Program-made: the position numbers and the translations under genes | Shown: piece after piece, positions 24,445 through 32,880 of the stretch | Layout of the letters: each line of letters opens with the position of its first letter | How positions within the stretch are numbered: the first letter of the stretch is position 1 | DNA from: Streptomyces olivaceus | Lineage (GTDB): Bacteria > Actinomycetota > Actinomycetes > Streptomycetales > Streptomycetaceae | Reading direction: 5' to 3' | Length of the DNA: 64,000 nucleotides | NCBI RefSeq assembly: GCF_000721235.1 | Contig: NZ_JOFH01000016.1 | Location: forward strand, 1 to 64,000 | Notes under the pieces: model-generated | What the model was told of the DNA's origin: nothing | The model's input: the letters and a program-made list of their open reading frames with translations, nothing else | The model's database searches: none

Positions 24445-25851
24445 CTACCGCTCCTCCAGCGCCCCGCCCAGATCCAGGGCAGCCGCGATACGGACCGCCA
24501 CGTCCTCGGCGTACATCGCGTCGGACCGTTCGAACGCGCTCCGTCCCGTTCCCCGCAGAAACGTCACGACGCCCAGCGTGCGGCCCCGGCTGCGCAGTAC
24601 CGCGCAGAGGCCGTGCGCGGTGTCCGCCGGCCACTGCCGGGCCGCGGCCCACTGCCGCACCTGCTCGGCGGCCTGCGCCGCGCGCGCACCGGCGCTGGCC
24701 CGCACCGAACCCGTCCGCTCCACGCACTGCACCGCCGGGTGCCCCTCGCCGTACCGCACCGGCATCCCGCTCGTGCCGGAGAGCACGCTCGGCCCCGGCG
24801 CGCCGGACGGCGTGGCCGCGACCCGCACCAGCCGCACCGGCTCCGCCGCGTCGGTGTCCACCGCCGCCCCGCCCACGACCCGGTCGATCAGCGCGTGGTC
24901 GGCGAACCCGGCCAGCGCGAAGTCCAGGTGGACGACCGCGGCCTCCGCCGGGTCATCGCACTCGGCCGCGGCACGCGCCGCGCGGTGCAGCTGATTGGCC
25001 CGGAACCGCAGCAGCGCCGCCTCCTGCTCGGTCTGCTTGGCCTCGGTGATGTCCTGGAACAGCCAGCCGACGCCCAACGGCACCGGCTCCTCCGCCAGCG
25101 GCGAGGCCAGCCGCACGAACCCGCTGCGCCAGCACCGGCGCCGCTCGCCCTCCGGGGTCCGCAGCCGCACCCACACCTCGGCCGGCGCGGGCGGCGCGCC
25201 CTCGGCGAGGACGTGCGTCAGCGCGTTCTCCAGCTCCTCGACGCCCTGGGTCAGCAGCTCGCCGAGCGGCCGGCCCAGCACGGACGTGCGCCCGGCGCCC
25301 AGCGCCCGCGCCGCGTGCGCGTTGACCACGGCGGGCCGCAGGTCCGCGTCGACCAGGACGACACCCCAGCTCGCGTCCTCCAGCAGGGCCTCGCTCAGCG
25401 CGATGGACCGCTCCAGGTCGATCTGCGCGTGCACCTCGCTGAACGCGCAGTACACCCCCGCGGGCTTCCCGTCCGGTCCACGCACCGCAGCGGACTGCGT
25501 ACGCACCAGCACCCGCCCGCCGTCCTTGGTCAGCAGCGCGAACTCGTGCACCTGCCGTCCCGGCGCCCGCATCGCGGACAGCAGCCGGTCCTCCACCTCA
25601 CCGGCGTCCGCGCTGCGCACGGCCCACCCGGCGAAGCCCTGGCGGCCCACGGCCTCGGCGGCACTCCAGCCCAGGATCCGCTCCGCCTCCCGGTTCCAGT
25701 GGGTGACCACCCCGTCCGCGTCGAACGCGCACAGGGCCGCGTCCATCCCGTCGAGAAGCGCGGCCAACAGGTCCGCACCGTCCCGATCGGGCTGCTCCGG
25801 CTCGTCCGGCCCCAGCTCGTCGGTGGTCCCACTACGCCGCGAAGCACTCAC
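24445..25851 (-). CDS. PAS/PAS/GAF-type sensor protein without output kinase
   Basis: 468 residues from GTG 25851 (CAGGGGG upstream); ATG 25911 would add 20 residues. A first PAS domain (about 25-140: GMDAALCAFDADGVVTHWNREAERILGWSAAEAVG) is followed by a PAC-like HEFALLTKDGGRVLVRTQ. A second PAS (about 150-275) follows (DASWGVVLVDADLRPAVVNAHAARALG). The C-terminal 150 residues look GAF-like (GLCAVLRSRGRTLGVVTFLRG). No histidine-kinase, phosphatase or GGDEF domain is visible, so it may signal through partners. Cytosolic; ligand unknown. Confidence 0.8.
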   Translation of the reverse strand: MSASRRSGTTDELGPDEPEQPDRDGADLLAALLDGMDAALCAFDADGVVTHWNREAERILGWSAAEAVGRQGFAGWAVRSADAGEVEDRLLSAMRAPGRQVHEFALLTKDGGRVLVRTQSAAVRGPDGKPAGVYCAFSEVHAQIDLERSIALSEALLEDASWGVVLVDADLRPAVVNAHAARALGAGRTSVLGRPLGELLTQGVEELENALTHVLAEGAPPAPAEVWVRLRTPEGERRRCWRSGFVRLASPLAEEPVPLGVGWLFQDITEAKQTEQEAALLRFRANQLHRAARAAAECDDPAEAAVVHLDFALAGFADHALIDRVVGGAAVDTDAAEPVRLVRVAATPSGAPGPSVLSGTSGMPVRYGEGHPAVQCVERTGSVRASAGARAAQAAEQVRQWAAARQWPADTAHGLCAVLRSRGRTLGVVTFLRGTGRSAFERSDAMYAEDVAVRIAAALDLGGALEER

Positions 25852-26124
25852 CCGGACCCCCTGCAGGCTGCGTCCGCCGTACGGTACGTCGGTTCGCTCA
25901 CTGGCCTTCATTCAACTCGAACGTGATGCAGCACACAGCGGGTTCCCGCAAGTTCACGGAAATCGTTGTACTGCGGAAACCCGGCATACGCCGCCGTCAT
26001 GACGGGGCATACCGCGCGGCCGGCCGACGCTTCGCCTCAACCGTTTCGCCGTGCGTGAAACCGTAAGTGACCAGGGACAACGCGTCCATGGGTGATCGAC
26101 TGCGAATCGGATCGGGAAATTCGA

Positions 26125-26153
26125 TTGATCGGCGGCCGACCGGTTCCTAGGGT
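26125..26153 (+). promoter_or_regulatory. Strong consensus-like promoter (TTGATC-17-TAGGGT)
   Basis: -35 TTGATC at 26125-26130 and -10 TAGGGT at 26148-26153 have the ideal 17-base spacer. Transcription would start near 26160 and run rightward into the gap between the PAS gene and citA, antiparallel to both, where only a 12-codon ORF and hairpins are found. Confidence 0.6.
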
Positions 26154-26186
26154 GGTCCGTACACGAGAAGGGAGGTGGTTCGGCAG

Positions 26187-26225
26187 ATGTATGACAACCG
26201 GACGCGTGAGGTGACTGCGGGCTAG
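26187..26225 (+). CDS. 12-residue small peptide ORF (MYDNRTREVTAG)
   Basis: An ATG with a strong upstream GAAGGGAGG (11 bases from GGAGG to ATG) opens a 12-codon ORF ending in TAG. It follows a consensus promoter by about 30 bases. The stop sits in a small CGGGC-TAGC-GCCCG hairpin. No downstream gene is in frame or on this strand, so it is not an ordinary leader peptide. It may be a stand-alone micropeptide or a translated part of a small RNA. Confidence 0.4.
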   Translation: MYDNRTREVTAG

Positions 26226-26305
26226 CGCCCGTCACCCCATTCAGTGCGGTGCCGGATCAGCGCGTGACAGACGCGTGCAGCCGGCCCAATCCCAGGCAGT
26301 CACCC

Positions 26306-26366
26306 GACCCGCGAGTCGCCGGTACGTCCGGCCGGCTCCTCCACGGAGGAACCAGACTCGCGGGTC
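26306..26366 (+). terminator. Structured RNA end: 12-bp stem enclosing two small hairpins
   Basis: GACCCGCGAGTC (26306-26317) pairs perfectly with GACTCGCGGGTC (26355-26366). Inside are GCCGG/CCGGC and TCCTCC/GGAGGA hairpins, giving a three-way-junction fold. It lies about 80 bases after the micro-ORF and before the convergent citA stop. It could end the small transcript or be its functional core. Confidence 0.45.
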
Positions 26367-26428
26367 GTCTGCGTGTCCGGACAGGCCGGACAGGTGCCGG
26401 ACAGGTGGGAGGGGCGGTCCGGTGGCGG

Positions 26429-27529
26429 TCAGCTCGCGGCGTCGGTGTGGTCCCCGATGTCGCGGGGGTCGCGCGGGCCGGGGCCCACGTAGCGGGCTGA
26501 GGGGCGGACCAGGCGGCCGGTGCGCTTCTGCTCCAGGATGTGGGCGGACCAGCCGGCGGTGCGGGCGCAGGTGAACATCGAGGTGAACAGGTGGGCCGGG
26601 ACCTCGGCGAAGTCCAGCACGATGGCGGCCCAGAACTCGACGTTGGTGGCCAGGACCCGGTCGGGGCGGCGGGCGTGCAGCTCGGCGAGGGCGGCCTTCT
26701 CCAGGGCCTCCGCGACCTCGTAGCGCGGGGCGCCGAGTTCGCGGGCGGTGCGGCGCAGGACGCGGGCGCGCGGGTCCTCGGCGCGGTAGACGCGGTGGCC
26801 GAAGCCCATGAGGCGTTCGCCCGCGTCGAGGGCCCTTTTGACGTAGGCCTCGGCGTCGCCGGTGCGCTCGATCTCCTCGATCATGTGCAGGACGCGCGAG
26901 GGGGCGCCGCCGTGCAGCGGTCCCGACATGGCGCCCACGGCTCCGGAGAGCGCGGCCGACACGTCGGCGCCGGTGGAGGCGATGACGCGGGCGGTGAAGG
27001 TGGAGGCGTTCATGCCGTGCTCGGCGGCGGAGGTCCAGTAGGCGTCGACGGCGGCCACGTGCTTGGGGTCGGGTTCACCGCGCCAGCGGATCATGAAGCG
27101 TTCGACGACGGACCGGGCCTTGTCGATCTCGCGCTGCGGAACCATGGGCAGGCTCTGGCCGCGCGCGGACTGGGCGACGTAGGACAGCGCCATGACGGCG
27201 GCGCGCGCGAGGTCGGCGCGGGCCTGCTCGGCGTCGATGTCCAGGAGGGGCTTGAGCCCCCAGACCGGCGCGAGCATGGCGAGGGCCGACTGCACGTCGA
27301 CGCGGACGTCGCCGGAGTGGACGGGGAGGGGGAACGGCTCGGCGGGCGGCAGGCCGGGGTCGAAGGCGCCGTCGACGAGCAGGCCCCAGACGTTGCCGAA
27401 GGACACGTGGCCGACGAGGTCCTCGATGTCGACGCCGCGGTAGCGCAGGGCGCCGCCCTCCTTGTCGGGTTCGGCGATCTCCGTCTCGAACGCGACGACT
27501 CCTTCGAGCCCGGGTACGAAGTCGGACAT
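26429..27529 (-). CDS. citA: Citrate synthase 2 (CitA type)
   Basis: 366 residues of the short citrate/methylcitrate synthase class. Substrate-binding and catalytic motifs are MNASTFTARVIASTGAD, GPLHGGAP (His near 205), GFGHRVYRAEDPRA (His near 245) and NVEFWAA near 297. The last has Glu where most citrate synthases have the catalytic Asp (NVDFY), as in my recollection of the mycobacterial CitA group. It should condense oxaloacetate with acetyl-CoA or propionyl-CoA. ATG 27529 is used; the ORF extends upstream without a domain. Next to pdxH, divergent. Confidence 0.88.
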   Translation of the reverse strand: MSDFVPGLEGVVAFETEIAEPDKEGGALRYRGVDIEDLVGHVSFGNVWGLLVDGAFDPGLPPAEPFPLPVHSGDVRVDVQSALAMLAPVWGLKPLLDIDAEQARADLARAAVMALSYVAQSARGQSLPMVPQREIDKARSVVERFMIRWRGEPDPKHVAAVDAYWTSAAEHGMNASTFTARVIASTGADVSAALSGAVGAMSGPLHGGAPSRVLHMIEEIERTGDAEAYVKRALDAGERLMGFGHRVYRAEDPRARVLRRTARELGAPRYEVAEALEKAALAELHARRPDRVLATNVEFWAAIVLDFAEVPAHLFTSMFTCARTAGWSAHILEQKRTGRLVRPSARYVGPGPRDPRDIGDHTDAAS

Positions 27530-27904
27530 CAGGCGGCTCCTCGTGATCGTGGTCTGTGGCGGCATGTGCGGCGGCCCGGGCGGAAGCGGTGCGGTCGCCT
27601 CCGTGGATCCGCGGTCGTCCCCCGACTCGCGGTCCTGCCGGTCTCCCGGTGACGCCCCGTACGGCCGGCGGTCGTCCGACCGGAGCGGGACCAAGCACCC
27701 TATCCCCGAGTGTCACGTTTGGGGAGTGGTCGCGGCACTCGGTGCCAGTAGGTGCCGAAGGACACCGGGTGCCGGGACCGGGCGTCGGACGGTCGCCGGA
27801 CTTCGGCCACCGGTCGCCGGACTTCGGCCGCCGGGCGCCGGGCAGTCGTCGGACACCGGCCGTTCTTCCGGGGCCGCGCGGGGCGCCGGGAGGGATGCGG
27901 CAGG
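27530..27904. other. citA/pdxH divergent control region with a 21-bp repeat
   Basis: About 375 bp. The part near 27690-27725 is less GC-rich, and the minus-strand hexamer TAGGGT (27697-27702) is a possible -10 box for citA. Two 21-bp direct copies of CGGTCGCCGGACTTCGGCC follow at 27790 and 27811, with degenerate GGTGCC motifs before them. No gene was found. Confidence 0.4.
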
Positions 27905-28678
27905 ATGGGCGGCGTGACCGATCGCGAAGCCGATTCCGCCGTCCCCGCCGCGTCCGCCGTCCCCTCCACCACGCCCGCCGCGCCCGCCGCGCCCTCATCC
28001 TCTGCTCCGCCCTCCGCGCCGCCCTCTGCTCCCCCGGACCTCGCCTCGATGCGCAGGCAGTACCGGACCGAGGGGCTGTCCGAGACCGAGCTGGCCGCGA
28101 CGCCCGTCGAGCAGTTCGCGCGCTGGTTCAAGCAGGCGGCGACGGACGGCGGGCTGTTCGAGCCGAACGCCATGGTCGTCTCCACCGCGGACACCCGGGG
28201 CCGACCCAGCTCCCGCACGGTGCTGCTGAAGCACTTCGACGAGCAGGGCTTCGTCTTCTACACCAACTACGACTCCCGCAAGGGCCGCGAGCTGGACGAG
28301 AACCCGTATGTCTCGCTGCTCTTCCCCTGGCATCCGATGGCCCGGCAGGTCGTGGTGACGGGGGTCGCGCGGCGCACCGGCCGGGACGAGACCGCCGCGT
28401 ACTTCCGGACCCGGCCGCACGGCTCCCAGCTGGGCGCCTGGGCCAGCGCACAGTCGGCGGTGGTGTCCGGGCGGCGCTCCCTGGACGCGGCGTACGTCGA
28501 GCTGGCGGCCCGCTACCCGGGCGGCGAGCAGGTGCCGGTACCGCCGCACTGGGGCGGGTTCCGGGTGGCGCCGGAGGCGGTGGAGTTCTGGCAGGGCCGG
28601 GAGAACCGGCTGCACGACCGGCTGCGGTACGTGGCGCAGGAGGGCGGCGGCTGGCGGGTGGAGCGGCTCAGCCCGTGA
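27905..28678 (+). CDS. pdxH: Pyridoxine/pyridoxamine 5'-phosphate oxidase
   Basis: 257 residues from ATG 27905 (GGGAGG upstream); GTG 27914 is nearly as good. After an Ala/Pro/Ser-rich leader of about 45 residues the canonical PdxH follows: [44 protein letters not shown] (FMN and PLP contacts), [11 protein letters not shown], then the C-terminal [26 protein letters not shown] signature. It makes PLP from PNP or PMP using FMN and O2. It ends 11 bp inside the convergent TetR gene. Confidence 0.95.
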   Translation: MGGVTDREADSAVPAASAVPSTTPAAPAAPSSSAPPSAPPSAPPDLASMRRQYRTEGLSETELAATPVEQFARWFKQAATDGGLFEPNAMVVSTADTRGRPSSRTVLLKHFDEQGFVFYTNYDSRKGRELDENPYVSLLFPWHPMARQVVVTGVARRTGRDETAAYFRTRPHGSQLGAWASAQSAVVSGRRSLDAAYVELAARYPGGEQVPVPPHWGGFRVAPEAVEFWQGRENRLHDRLRYVAQEGGGWRVERLSP

Positions 28679-29306
28679 TTCCGCCCAGCGCCTCGTCCAG
28701 CAGCCGGGCCCACTGCTCCACGACCCGTTCCCGCCGTGGCCCGTCGTCGGTGAGGAGGTTGGCCAGGCCCAGGCCGCGGGCCATGTCCAGGAGTCCCTGG
28801 ACCGTTTCGCGGGCGCCGGGGCGGCTCTCGTCGGCGCCGAGGAGGTCGACGGCGATGCGGTGGGTCTCTCGGCCGACGCGGGCCTCCAGTTCGGTGACCC
28901 GGCCGCGCAGCTGCTCCTCGTCGGAGGCGGCCACCCACAGGTGCAGGGCGGCGCGGAACAGGGGGCCGGTGTAGAGGTCGACGAGGGCGGCGACGACGGC
29001 CCGGCGGTCACCGGGTGCCGCGCCCTGCGGGAACAGGGCGCGCAGCGCGGTGGAGCGTTCTTCGGCGACGTACTCCACGGCGGCCGTGAAGAGATCCTCG
29101 CGGGTCGGGAAGTGGTGCTGGGCGGCGCCGCGCGAGACGCCGGCGTGTTCGGCGACCACGGAGACGGTGGACCCGGCCCAGCCGCGCTCCGCGAGACAGG
29201 CCACGGCGGCTTCCAGGAGCCGTTGCCGGGTGGCCCGGCTGCGGTCCTGCTTGGGCACGCGCTCGGCGCGCTCGGCCGCGTTCACGGCGCCGCTCAGAGC
29301 ACCCAT
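28668..29306 (-). CDS. TetR-family repressor at the end of the acyl-CoA operon
   Basis: 212 residues. The N-terminal HTH reads [47 protein letters not shown], a typical TetR DNA-binding domain; the remaining helices form the ligand pocket. The start (ATG 29306, or GTG 29285) overlaps the enoyl-CoA hydratase gene, so it is the last gene of the minus-strand catabolic operon and probably its acyl-CoA-responsive repressor. The candidate operator is the CAAGC-AC-GCTTG palindrome upstream of the operon. Confidence 0.88.
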   Translation of the reverse strand: MGALSGAVNAAERAERVPKQDRSRATRQRLLEAAVACLAERGWAGSTVSVVAEHAGVSRGAAQHHFPTREDLFTAAVEYVAEERSTALRALFPQGAAPGDRRAVVAALVDLYTGPLFRAALHLWVAASDEEQLRGRVTELEARVGRETHRIAVDLLGADESRPGARETVQGLLDMARGLGLANLLTDDGPRRERVVEQWARLLDEALGGITG

Positions 29307-30028
29307 TCCGGATCCCGTCGTTCGAGGAAGGCCGTCATCCCCTCGCGGGCCTGCGGGGAGGAGAACAGCCTGGCCGAGAGTGCGGTCAGGTCGGCCGCGT
29401 CCCGGTCGAAGGCCTCCAGCACCCTAGCCGTGAGCAGCCGTTTCGTCTCGGCCAGGCCCTGCGGTGAGGCGCGGCGCACACCGTCGAGGACGGGTTCGAG
29501 TACGGCGTCCACGTCGTCGCCCGCCGCGGTGACCAGGCCGATGCGGGCGGCCTCGGCGGCGTCGAAGCGCTCGCCGGTGAGGCAGTAGCGGGCGAGGGCG
29601 CGGGGGTCGGTGCGCGGCAGCAGGGTCAGGGAGACGACGGCGGGTGCGACGCCGATCCGGACCTCGGTGAGGGCGAAGGTGGCCGCCGCCGAGGCCGCCG
29701 CGATGTCGCAGGCGGCGACCAGGCCGAGGCCGCCCGCGCGGACGTGCCCGGCGACGCGGGCGATCACCGGTTTCGGCACCTCGGCGATCTGCCGGAGCAG
29801 GCCGGTCAGGGCGTCCGGTGCGGGCGGGTCGCGCAGGTCGGCGCCGGCGCTGAAGGTGTTGCCGGTGTGGGTGAGGACGACGGCGCGGACGCCGGGGTCC
29901 GCGCCCGCCTCGGTGAGGGCGGCGGCGAGGTCCCCGACGAGGGCGGCGGACAGGGCGTTGCGGTTGTGCGGGGAGTCGAGGCTGAGGGTCTCGACGCCCC
30001 GCGCGCGCGTGCGGACGACGGTGGTCAC
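29294..30028 (-). CDS. Enoyl-CoA hydratase/isomerase family protein
   Basis: 244 residues of the crotonase fold: SLDSPHNRNALSAALVGDL near 16-34, the oxyanion stretch GNTFSAGADLRD near 56-67, and AGHVRAGGLGLVAACDIAAAS near 92-112. The second glycine motif AGGLGL is intact. The usual hydratase Glu pair is only partly apparent: one position falls in LTEVRIGVAP. It probably hydrates or isomerises an enoyl-CoA made by the adjacent dehydrogenase. GTG start overlaps the upstream ligase stop by four bases. Confidence 0.85.
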   Translation of the reverse strand: MTTVVRTRARGVETLSLDSPHNRNALSAALVGDLAAALTEAGADPGVRAVVLTHTGNTFSAGADLRDPPAPDALTGLLRQIAEVPKPVIARVAGHVRAGGLGLVAACDIAAASAAATFALTEVRIGVAPAVVSLTLLPRTDPRALARYCLTGERFDAAEAARIGLVTAAGDDVDAVLEPVLDGVRRASPQGLAETKRLLTARVLEAFDRDAADLTALSARLFSSPQAREGMTAFLERRDPEWVL

Positions 30029-31593
30029 CGGGGCTCCCTCAGTTGCCGGCGCAGGATCTTGCCGGACGCCGCGCGGGGGACGGCGTCGACGAAGGTGACC
30101 CTGCGGACGCGTTTGTAGGGGGCGACGCGTTCGGCGACGTACATCATCAGCTCGCTCTCCGAGGGGCCGGGCGCGTCCGGCCGGCGGACGACGAAGGCGT
30201 GCGGCACTTCGTTGCCGTCGTCGTCGTACGCCCCGACGACGGCCGCGTCGGCGACGCCGGGGTGGCCGAGCAGGAGGGCCTCCAGCTCGGCGGGAGCGAC
30301 CTGGAAGCCCTTGTACTTGATCAGCTCCTTGACGCGGTCGACGACGAACAGCCAGCCCTCGGCGTCGACGTGTCCGACGTCGCCGGTGTGGAGCCAGCCG
30401 TCCTCGTCGATCATGGCGGCGGTGGCGTCGGGGCGGCCCAGGTAGCCCTTCATGATCTGGGGCCCGCGGATGAGGACCTCGCCGGCCTCGCCGGTACCGA
30501 GGTCCTCGCCGGGTTCGGTGAGGGAGACGACGCGCATCTCGGTCCCGGCGATGAGTCTGCCGACGGTGCCGGGCGGTGCGTCGGCCATGGCGTCCAGGGG
30601 GACGACGTGGGTGCCGGGGGACAGTTCCGTCATGCCGTACGCCTGGCCGACGGGCGGCAGGCCGAGCCGCCGGGAGCAGGCGAGGGCGAGGCGCGCGTCC
30701 AGCGGGGCGGCGGCGCTGACGATGTACTTCAGCGAGGACAGGTCGTAGTCGGCGACCAGCGGGTGCTTGGCGAGGGCCAGGACGATCGGCGGGGCGACGT
30801 ACAGGCTGGTGATGCGGTGGTCCTGGATGGCGGCGAGGAACTGCTCCAGGTCGAAGCGGGGCAGTACGACGACGGTCGCGCCGAGCCTGAGCGGGGCGTT
30901 CATCAGCGCGGTGAGGCCGTAGATGTGGAAGAACGGCAGTACGGCGAGGACGCGGTCGCCGGGTGCGGACGGCATCGACGGTTCGAGCTGGGCGAGGTTG
31001 GTGGCGATCTGCCGGTGGGTGAGCATCACGCCCTTGGGGGCGCCGGTGGTGCCCGAGGAGTACGGCAGGGCGGCGACGTCCTCGGCGGGGTCGACGGCGA
31101 CCTCGGGCTCGGGGGCGGTCGAGGCCAGCATGTCGACGAGCGAGCGGTGGCCGGGCGCGCTGTCGCAGACCAGGATCTCCCGGACGCCGCCCGCGAGTCC
31201 GGCGGCCCGGCGGGCGGTGTCGAGCAGCGGGGAGACGGTGACGATCCAGCGGGCCCCCGCGTCGCTCAGCTGCTTGGCGAACTCCTCGGCCGTGGCGAGC
31301 GGGTGCACGGTGGTGACGGAGGCGCCCGCGCGGGTGGCGGCGTAGAAGGCCAGGGGGAAGGCCACGGTGTTGGGGCTGTGCAGGGCGAGGACGTCGCCCT
31401 TGCGGACGCCGGTCTCGGCGAGGGCGGCGGCGACGCGCCGGTGGAAGCGGTCCACCTGCTCGTAGGTGAGGGTGGTGCCGTCGGTGCCGTCGATCAGCGC
31501 CGGGGCGCTGCCGAAGGCGGCGGCACCGCCGAGCACCGCGTCGTGGATGGGCAGGTCGACGGGCGGGACGTCTGCGTACGCGCTGCGGAACAC
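30025..31593 (-). CDS. 4-coumarate/cinnamate:CoA ligase-type acyl-CoA synthetase
   Basis: 522 residues of the ANL adenylating family. The P-loop LPYSSGTTGAPKGVMLTH is near 172-189, YGMTELSP near 318-325, DGWLHTGDVGHVD and DRVKELIKYKGFQVAPAELE follow, and the catalytic Lys lies in PRAASGKILRR near the C-terminus. It activates a carboxylic acid to its CoA thioester via an AMP intermediate. It looks like the Streptomyces 4CL-type enzyme I recall as cinnamate:CoA ligase. In this operon it would feed aromatic or branched acids into beta-oxidation. Confidence 0.9.
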   Translation of the reverse strand: MFRSAYADVPPVDLPIHDAVLGGAAAFGSAPALIDGTDGTTLTYEQVDRFHRRVAAALAETGVRKGDVLALHSPNTVAFPLAFYAATRAGASVTTVHPLATAEEFAKQLSDAGARWIVTVSPLLDTARRAAGLAGGVREILVCDSAPGHRSLVDMLASTAPEPEVAVDPAEDVAALPYSSGTTGAPKGVMLTHRQIATNLAQLEPSMPSAPGDRVLAVLPFFHIYGLTALMNAPLRLGATVVVLPRFDLEQFLAAIQDHRITSLYVAPPIVLALAKHPLVADYDLSSLKYIVSAAAPLDARLALACSRRLGLPPVGQAYGMTELSPGTHVVPLDAMADAPPGTVGRLIAGTEMRVVSLTEPGEDLGTGEAGEVLIRGPQIMKGYLGRPDATAAMIDEDGWLHTGDVGHVDAEGWLFVVDRVKELIKYKGFQVAPAELEALLLGHPGVADAAVVGAYDDDGNEVPHAFVVRRPDAPGPSESELMMYVAERVAPYKRVRRVTFVDAVPRAASGKILRRQLREPR

Positions 31594-31624
31594 GGTTCCT
31601 CCAACGCCGCTCGGGAACGGCCTA

Positions 31625-31660
31625 GTGCGACTGGTACGACTGGTACGGCTAGTACGACTT
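31625..31660. repeat. 9-bp tandem repeat, four units, at the acyl-CoA dehydrogenase 3' end
   Basis: Units GTGCGACTG, GTACGACTG, GTACGGCTA and GTACGACTT follow one another from 31625. The third unit overlaps the dehydrogenase stop codon and the fourth encodes its last residues. Confidence 0.7.
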
Positions 31661-32791
31661 GGGCAGGCCCAGGGTCTGGTGGGAGACGTAGTTGAGGATC
31701 ATCTCCCGGCTCACGGGGGCGATACGGGCGACGCGGGACGCCGTGATCAGCCGGCCGAGCCCGTACTCGCGGGTGAGGCCGTTGCCGCCGAGGGTGTGCA
31801 CGGCCTGGTCGACGGCCCGCACGCAGGCCTCCCCGGCCGCGTACTTGGCCATGTTGGCGGCCTCGCCGGCGCCCGCGTCGTCGCCCGCGTCGTAGAGGTG
31901 GGCGGCCTTCTGCATCATCAGGCGGGCGAGTTCGAGTTCGATGTGCGCCTGTGCGAGGGGGTGCGCGATGGCCTGGTGGGCGCCGATGGGGGTCTTCCAG
32001 ACGGTGCGCTCGCGGGCGTAGTCGAGGGCCTTGCCCAGCGCGTGGCGGCCCATGCCGATCCCGAACGCGGCGGTCATGACGCGCTCGGGGTTGAGTCCGG
32101 CGAACAGCTGGAGCAGCCCCGCGTCCTCGTCGCCGACCAGGGCGTCGGCGGGCAGCCGGACGTCGTCGAGGACCAGCTCGAACTGCCTCTCGACGGCGCT
32201 GAGTTCCATGTCGATGGGGCGGCGCTCGAAGCCGGGGGTGTCGCGCGGAACGATGAACAGGCAGGGCTTGAGCCTGCCGGTGCGGGCGTCGTCCGTGCGG
32301 CCGACGATCAGGGTGGCGTCGGCGATGTCGACGCCGGAGACGAAGACCTTGCGGCCGGTGAGGAGCCAGTCGGTGCCGTCGCGGCGGGCGGTGGTGGTGA
32401 GGCGGTGGCTGTTGGAACCGGCGTCGGGCTCGGTGATGCCGAAGGCCATGAGGCGGGTGCCGTCGGCGAGGCGCGGGAGCCACTCGCGCTTCTGCTCCTC
32501 GGTGCCGAAGCGGGCGATCACCGTGCCGCAGATCGCCGGGGAGACGATCATCATGAGCAGGGGGCTCCCCGCGGCGCCCAGCTCTTCGAGGACGAGGGCG
32601 AGTTCGGTGATGCCGGCGCCGCCCCCGCCGTATGCCTCCGGCAGGTTGACGCCTATGTAGCCGAGCTTGGCTGCGGCTTGCCAGAGGCGTTGGTTGTCTT
32701 CGGGGTCGAGGGTGTGGGGGTGGGTTTCGGCGAAGGCGGCTACCGCTGCGCGGAGGGACTTGTGCTCGTCGGATTCGATGAGGGTGGTCAC
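31649..32791 (-). CDS. Acyl-CoA dehydrogenase
   Basis: 380 residues from a GTG preceded by AGGAG. Family signatures are MAFGITEPDAGSNSHRLTTTARRDGTDWLLTGRKVFVSG near 116-155 (FAD/substrate loop) and VDQAVHTLGGNGLTREYGLGRLITASR near 325-352. The C-terminal segment reads IAPVSREMILNYV where many members have YEGTNEI, so the usual C-terminal catalytic Glu is absent; the base may be elsewhere, as in isovaleryl-CoA dehydrogenase. It should oxidise an acyl-CoA to the enoyl-CoA used by the carboxylase encoded next. Confidence 0.9.
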   Translation of the reverse strand: MTTLIESDEHKSLRAAVAAFAETHPHTLDPEDNQRLWQAAAKLGYIGVNLPEAYGGGGAGITELALVLEELGAAGSPLLMMIVSPAICGTVIARFGTEEQKREWLPRLADGTRLMAFGITEPDAGSNSHRLTTTARRDGTDWLLTGRKVFVSGVDIADATLIVGRTDDARTGRLKPCLFIVPRDTPGFERRPIDMELSAVERQFELVLDDVRLPADALVGDEDAGLLQLFAGLNPERVMTAAFGIGMGRHALGKALDYARERTVWKTPIGAHQAIAHPLAQAHIELELARLMMQKAAHLYDAGDDAGAGEAANMAKYAAGEACVRAVDQAVHTLGGNGLTREYGLGRLITASRVARIAPVSREMILNYVSHQTLGLPKSY

Positions 32792-32803
32792 TGTGCTCCT
32801 TCG

Positions 32804-32880
32804 GGTGCGGGTTGGGTGTGGTTGCTCGCGCCCACGCGGCGGAGCCGCATATTCAATGCAGCCCCGCGCCCCTAATCGGC
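32804..32880. repeat. Dispersed Streptomyces intergenic element, copy C
   Basis: GGTTGCTCGCGCCCACGCGG, GGAGCCGCAT and CCCCGCGCCCCT: the fullest of three related copies in this window. It fills the gap between the dehydrogenase and carboxylase genes and overlaps the carboxylase stop codon by a few bases. Confidence 0.65.
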
